In this document: in pieces, positions 61,661 through 64,000 of the stretch
How positions within the stretch are numbered: position 1 is the first letter of the stretch
Layout: each line of letters opens with the position of its first letter
Assembly: GCA_905372355.1 (NCBI GenBank)
Contig: CAJPOT010000009.1
Location: 22,431 to 86,430 of the forward strand
DNA from: an uncultured Selenomonas sp.
Lineage (GTDB): Bacteria; Bacillota; Negativicutes; Selenomonadales; Selenomonadaceae
Direction: 5' to 3'
DNA: 64,000 nt
Notes under the pieces: model-generated
What the model saw: only the letters and a program-made list of their open reading frames with translations
Database searches by the model: none
Told to the model about the DNA's origin: nothing
Program-made: the position numbers and the translations under genes

Positions 61661-61822
61661 AAGATGACCTCCTTCCGTGATGCCCTGCATCAGATCCATA
61701 AGCCCACATTGTCCGAGCACCTCTATCTCGCCTTACCTCCCGCCGTCCGCATTCCTCCGGCAGCAAGCATTCCTATGCGCACAAACGGGTGCGAATGCGG
61801 GCAAAAGCCGTCAATAATCCTC

Positions 61823-61831
61823 ATTATAACA
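61823..61831 (-). promoter_or_regulatory. Extended -10 promoter of the secreted-protein cluster
   Basis: TGTTATAAT on the minus strand, directly after the kinase terminator. No clear -35. A leader of about 150 bases follows. Confidence 0.5.
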
Positions 61832-61834
61832 AAG

Positions 61835-61863
61835 ACCTCGCAGGCTTTGGTTACCTGCGAGGT
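61835..61863 (-). terminator. Terminator of the kinase gene
   Basis: ACCTCGCAGG and CCTGCGAGGT with a 9-base loop, followed on the minus strand by CTTTGTT. Confidence 0.75.
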
Positions 61864-61921
61864 AAGTGGAGCATCTTTTGATTTCGAAAACTTTGCTGCG
61901 GTCATACGGCTGCAGATGATT

Positions 61922-63391
61922 CTATATGTCCAGCAACCTCTTTTGGTCGGCTACGAACTCGTCGATCGCCCGATTACGTTCCGCCTCGGTCATGGGCGGC
62001 AGATTTTTTATAAAGGCGTCCAGCCGGAGCCCCATTTCGCCGTTCTTCATGGCCTCGAGCCGTTCCTCCTCCGAACGATTGCCGGAGGAGAACACCACAT
62101 TCCTTGTCTGCCAATAGGCAAGTTTTTCCGGGTCATCCTTGAACTCTGCCAAGAATGCATCCACGCTCTTTATGGACTTTCTTTCCTCTTGGCTGACTGT
62201 CGGCGGCATGTAGCTGTCATGCGCAGTCGGCTCGATCGATGACGTCGGCGTTGGCACGGCAACTTCTTGTTCAGACTCGCTGTCCGATGGTACAAGCGAT
62301 TGCACGGAAAATCTCTCGTCAGATGTTTCTGGCGTCGGCACGGCTGCGCTTTCTTCCGCAGTGCTCGGCAGTCGAACAGCTGGCGAATCGACCTCCGTTT
62401 TGCTGGCGGGAGCGCTCGGCAGCGGCTCTGTCCCATCAAGCCTTGGCAGAAGGCAAAATACTACGACAGATACGATGGCCAGCGTCCACAGTGCCGGCTT
62501 TCCCCTGCCAGCCCAAAACCTGCGGAAGATCAGCGCACGGCGAAGCTCTTGCAGATTCCGATAGCGCCTGTCCGGATCGATTTCCGTGCATTTGGCAAAT
62601 ATCTTGGCGAGATAGCCGTCGTACTCCTCTGGCAGCGCTTTCCGCATAGTGATACCGATCGAGTAGATGTCACTCCTCGCATCCGTCTGCCCATAGCCGA
62701 ATTGTTCCGGCGGAGCATAGCCCCTGGTGCCGAGGTGCATCGTATCCTCGCCGCTGTGCTCTTTGACGGTGCGGGCAGCATCGAAGTCGATAAGCCGGAT
62801 GATACAGCCGCTTTGCAGGATAAGGTTGGACGGCTTGATGTCGCGGTGAATGATGCCCTGCGCGTGGATTTCGTCAAGGCCTTCGCATAGCTGCAAAAGA
62901 ACGCTCTCCGTCTCGCGCTCCGAAAGATACGCCTTGCGTCCGATGCGATCAAGCAGGGATTCTCCCTGCACATACTCCTCCACGACAACCGTCTCATCGC
63001 CGTCCTCGATACAATACAGGACGCGGGGAATCAGCAGATAATCCTTCCCTTTGAGCATCCTATAGGGAAGCCCCGTCAAAGCGATGCGTTTCAATATGAC
63101 CAACCGCTGCGAAAAGGTCCCAAGAGCGCAAGCCGAAGGCGCAGCGTGATTGGCTGACGTTGACCGCTGCTGACCCATCCAAGAAGCAAGCCCCGAAGGG
63201 GCGCCGCTGATGGGGTCATGGGTCGTATGCGAAAACGTCCCAAGAGCGCAAGCCGAAGGCGCTACGCGATTGGTTGACGTTGACCGCCCCGATCTCTCGG
63301 ATGCCAGCCACACCTCGCCCTTGTCGCTGGATTTGAGCAGCTGTATCTTTTGAAAAACCTCCTCAAAATATGCGGTGATATTGGCATCCAA
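61922..63391 (-). CDS. Membrane Ser/Thr protein kinase with repeat-encoded insertion
   Basis: A 489-residue Hanks-type kinase starting at TTG after AAGGTGG. The N-lobe glycine loop is degenerate (LLKSSDKGEVWLASER, residues 18-33) and the VAIK lysine is in LVILKRIAL near 101. Between them, residues 34-96 come from two copies of a dispersed palindromic repeat, both reading APSACALGTFS. The C-lobe has HRDIKPSNLIL near 180, DFDAAR in place of DFG, and GYAPPEQFG. A helix follows (LWTLAIVSVVVFCLLPRL, about 315), then a Pro/Ser/Glu-rich part outside the membrane. The insertion lies in the beta2-beta3 turn, where extra loops may be tolerated. Divergent from an XRE gene 70 bases away, a probable partner. 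Confidence 0.9.
   Translation of the reverse strand: MDANITAYFEEVFQKIQLLKSSDKGEVWLASERSGRSTSTNRVAPSACALGTFSHTTHDPISGAPSGLASWMGQQRSTSANHAAPSACALGTFSQRLVILKRIALTGLPYRMLKGKDYLLIPRVLYCIEDGDETVVVEEYVQGESLLDRIGRKAYLSERETESVLLQLCEGLDEIHAQGIIHRDIKPSNLILQSGCIIRLIDFDAARTVKEHSGEDTMHLGTRGYAPPEQFGYGQTDARSDIYSIGITMRKALPEEYDGYLAKIFAKCTEIDPDRRYRNLQELRRALIFRRFWAGRGKPALWTLAIVSVVVFCLLPRLDGTEPLPSAPASKTEVDSPAVRLPSTAEESAAVPTPETSDERFSVQSLVPSDSESEQEVAVPTPTSSIEPTAHDSYMPPTVSQEERKSIKSVDAFLAEFKDDPEKLAYWQTRNVVFSSGNRSEEERLEAMKNGEMGLRLDAFIKNLPPMTEAERNRAIDEFVADQKRLLDI
63104..63292 (-). repeat. In-frame palindromic repeats inside the kinase gene
   Basis: Two full units (about 63112-63170 and 63229-63284), each with GACGTTGACC at one end, GATTGG, AAGCCGAAGGCGC and GGTCCC or CGTCCC, flank a middle unit (GACCCATCCAAGAAGCAAGC, 63173-63224). 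Total length is divisible by three and no stop arises on the coding strand. Confidence 0.85.
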
Positions 63392-63461
63392 GAAACCACC
63401 TTGCTTTCTTCTCCATATCGTATTATCCTATGTGTATCAAATCACACAGGAGGACAGCATC

Positions 63462-63908
63462 ATGCCGAAAAGCACCGAGGAATTGAAAGACGATCTGCGC
63501 CAGGCCTCCGGGCTGGAAGGTTTTCTCGTGGACAATCAGAAAGACTTTTGCCAATACACGCTGGCAGAATATCTGAATCAACTTCTGGAGGAAAAACACC
63601 TGAGCAAGATGGATGTCGTTCGGGCTTCCAGCTTGGAACGAATCTATACTTACCATATATTCGCCGGACGCAAAAAGAATCCTTCACGCAACAAAGTCAT
63701 TTCCCTCGCCCTCGCCATGAAACTGACGCCGGAGGAGACGCAGTATCTTCTATACTATGCAGGAACGGAACAACTCTACGTCCGCAATCCGCGGGACAGC
63801 ATCCTGTGGTATGCCCTCGACCATCACATGAGCGTAATCGATACGAACATCATGCTCCAAAAGATGTCGGAACACCCCTTGTTGAACGTCGAAACAGAGA
63901 TGCCTTGA
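63462..63908 (+). CDS. XRE-type helix-turn-helix protein divergent from the kinase
   Basis: A 148-residue cytoplasmic protein. AGGAGG lies eight bases before the ATG; 29 upstream codons without a site are left out. The N-terminal third is helical (LAEYLNQLLEEKHLSKMDVVRASSL), and residues 47-95 form a helix-turn-helix related to XRE (RIYTYHIFAGRKKNPSRNKVISLALAMKLTPEETQYLLYYAG). The C-terminal tail (DSILWYALDHHMSVIDTNIMLQKM) is helical as well. Pairs of such regulators with Ser/Thr kinases are common in Firmicutes, and here the pair shares a 70-base divergent promoter region, so phosphorylation by the kinase is plausible but inferred. Confidence 0.85.
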   Translation: MPKSTEELKDDLRQASGLEGFLVDNQKDFCQYTLAEYLNQLLEEKHLSKMDVVRASSLERIYTYHIFAGRKKNPSRNKVISLALAMKLTPEETQYLLYYAGTEQLYVRNPRDSILWYALDHHMSVIDTNIMLQKMSEHPLLNVETEMP

Positions 63909-63921
63909 TTCCAAAATAAAA

Positions 63922-63941
63922 ACGCACCCTTGCGGGTGCGT
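63922..63941 (-). terminator. rRNA operon terminator
   Basis: ACGCACCC and GGGTGCGT closed by a GCAA tetraloop, with TTTTTATTTT following on the minus strand, six bases after the 5S rRNA end. Confidence 0.85.
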
Positions 63942-63946
63942 CATCA

Positions 63947-64000
63947 ACCAGCAGCTTTCTATCCTCCCAGGTCGTCTCCAACCAAGTACTTTCGACGTAT
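63947..64000 (-). rRNA. rrf: 5S ribosomal RNA, 3' part (cut by window edge)
   Basis: The minus strand reads CGTCGAAAGTACTTGG, GGAGACGACCTGGGAGGATA and GAAAGCTGCTGG, the standard 3' half of 5S rRNA with the loop E and helix IV-V signature. A GNRA-loop terminator follows at once. The rest of the rRNA operon must lie to the right of the window and run leftward. The exact 3' end is accurate to two or three bases. Confidence 0.87.

Noticed and set aside
61922..63391. Kinase gene broken by a mobile insertion
   Set aside because: The inserted repeats add 189 bases with no stop or frame change, and the catalytic-loop motifs downstream are intact.

Overview
The window reads as chromosome of a GC-rich, anaerobic Gram-negative member of the Firmicutes, most likely a Negativicutes species of the Selenomonas type. 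The support is a mix of Firmicutes-like genes (class III fructose bisphosphatase, CymR-like Rrf2 regulator, RecD2, LCP protein, holin-like type I toxins) with an outer-membrane autotransporter, Shine-Dalgarno sites of the GGAGG type and sigma70 promoters with 17-base spacers. The right edge holds the 3' end of a 5S rRNA on the minus strand. Genus assignment is inference.

Layout: 1-5.6 kb, three chemoreceptors (the first cut by the window edge), two of which share an identical 507-base stretch. 5.7-12.4 kb, pheA-aroF, cysK, a CymR-like regulator, molbindin, a SemiSWEET sugar transporter and two paralogous secreted proteins. 12.6-17.9 kb, a complete branched-chain amino acid ABC transporter followed by a CBS-ACT sensor gene. 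18-24 kb, a type I toxin-antitoxin locus, small regulators, a purine permease, dapF and gdhA. 24.6-31.3 kb, a compact tetrapyrrole operon (siroheme dehydrogenase, hemA, hemC, cobA-hemD fusion, hemB, hemL) fitting a siroheme/cobalamin-making anaerobe; the B12-dependent ribonucleotide reductase at 48.3 kb would use the cobalamin. 31.4-41.2 kb, an AT-rich Fic gene, thrS without a TGS domain, comF-recD2, an ABC-F ATPase and an LCP protein. 41.4-46.4 kb, a 1639-residue autotransporter. 46.6-57.3 kb, DUF4198, YnfA, nrdJ, fbp, a membrane hydrolase, manA, an AEC carrier and DedA. 57.4-64 kb, a second type I toxin locus, a degenerate GGDEF protein, a soluble chemoreceptor, a secreted-protein cluster with a frameshifted member, a Ser/Thr kinase divergent from an XRE regulator, and the rRNA operon end.

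The most unusual thread is a family of short palindromic repeats (core CCGAAGGCGCAG followed by GATTGG, often with GTATGCGAAAACGTCCC and GACGTTGACCGC). Copies lie in intergenic DNA, inside a 283-base MITE present twice in opposite orientation, in the 5' UTR of one type I toxin, at the 3' ends of genes where they supply stop codons, and twice in frame inside the N-lobe of the Ser/Thr kinase, in the manner of Rickettsia palindromic elements.
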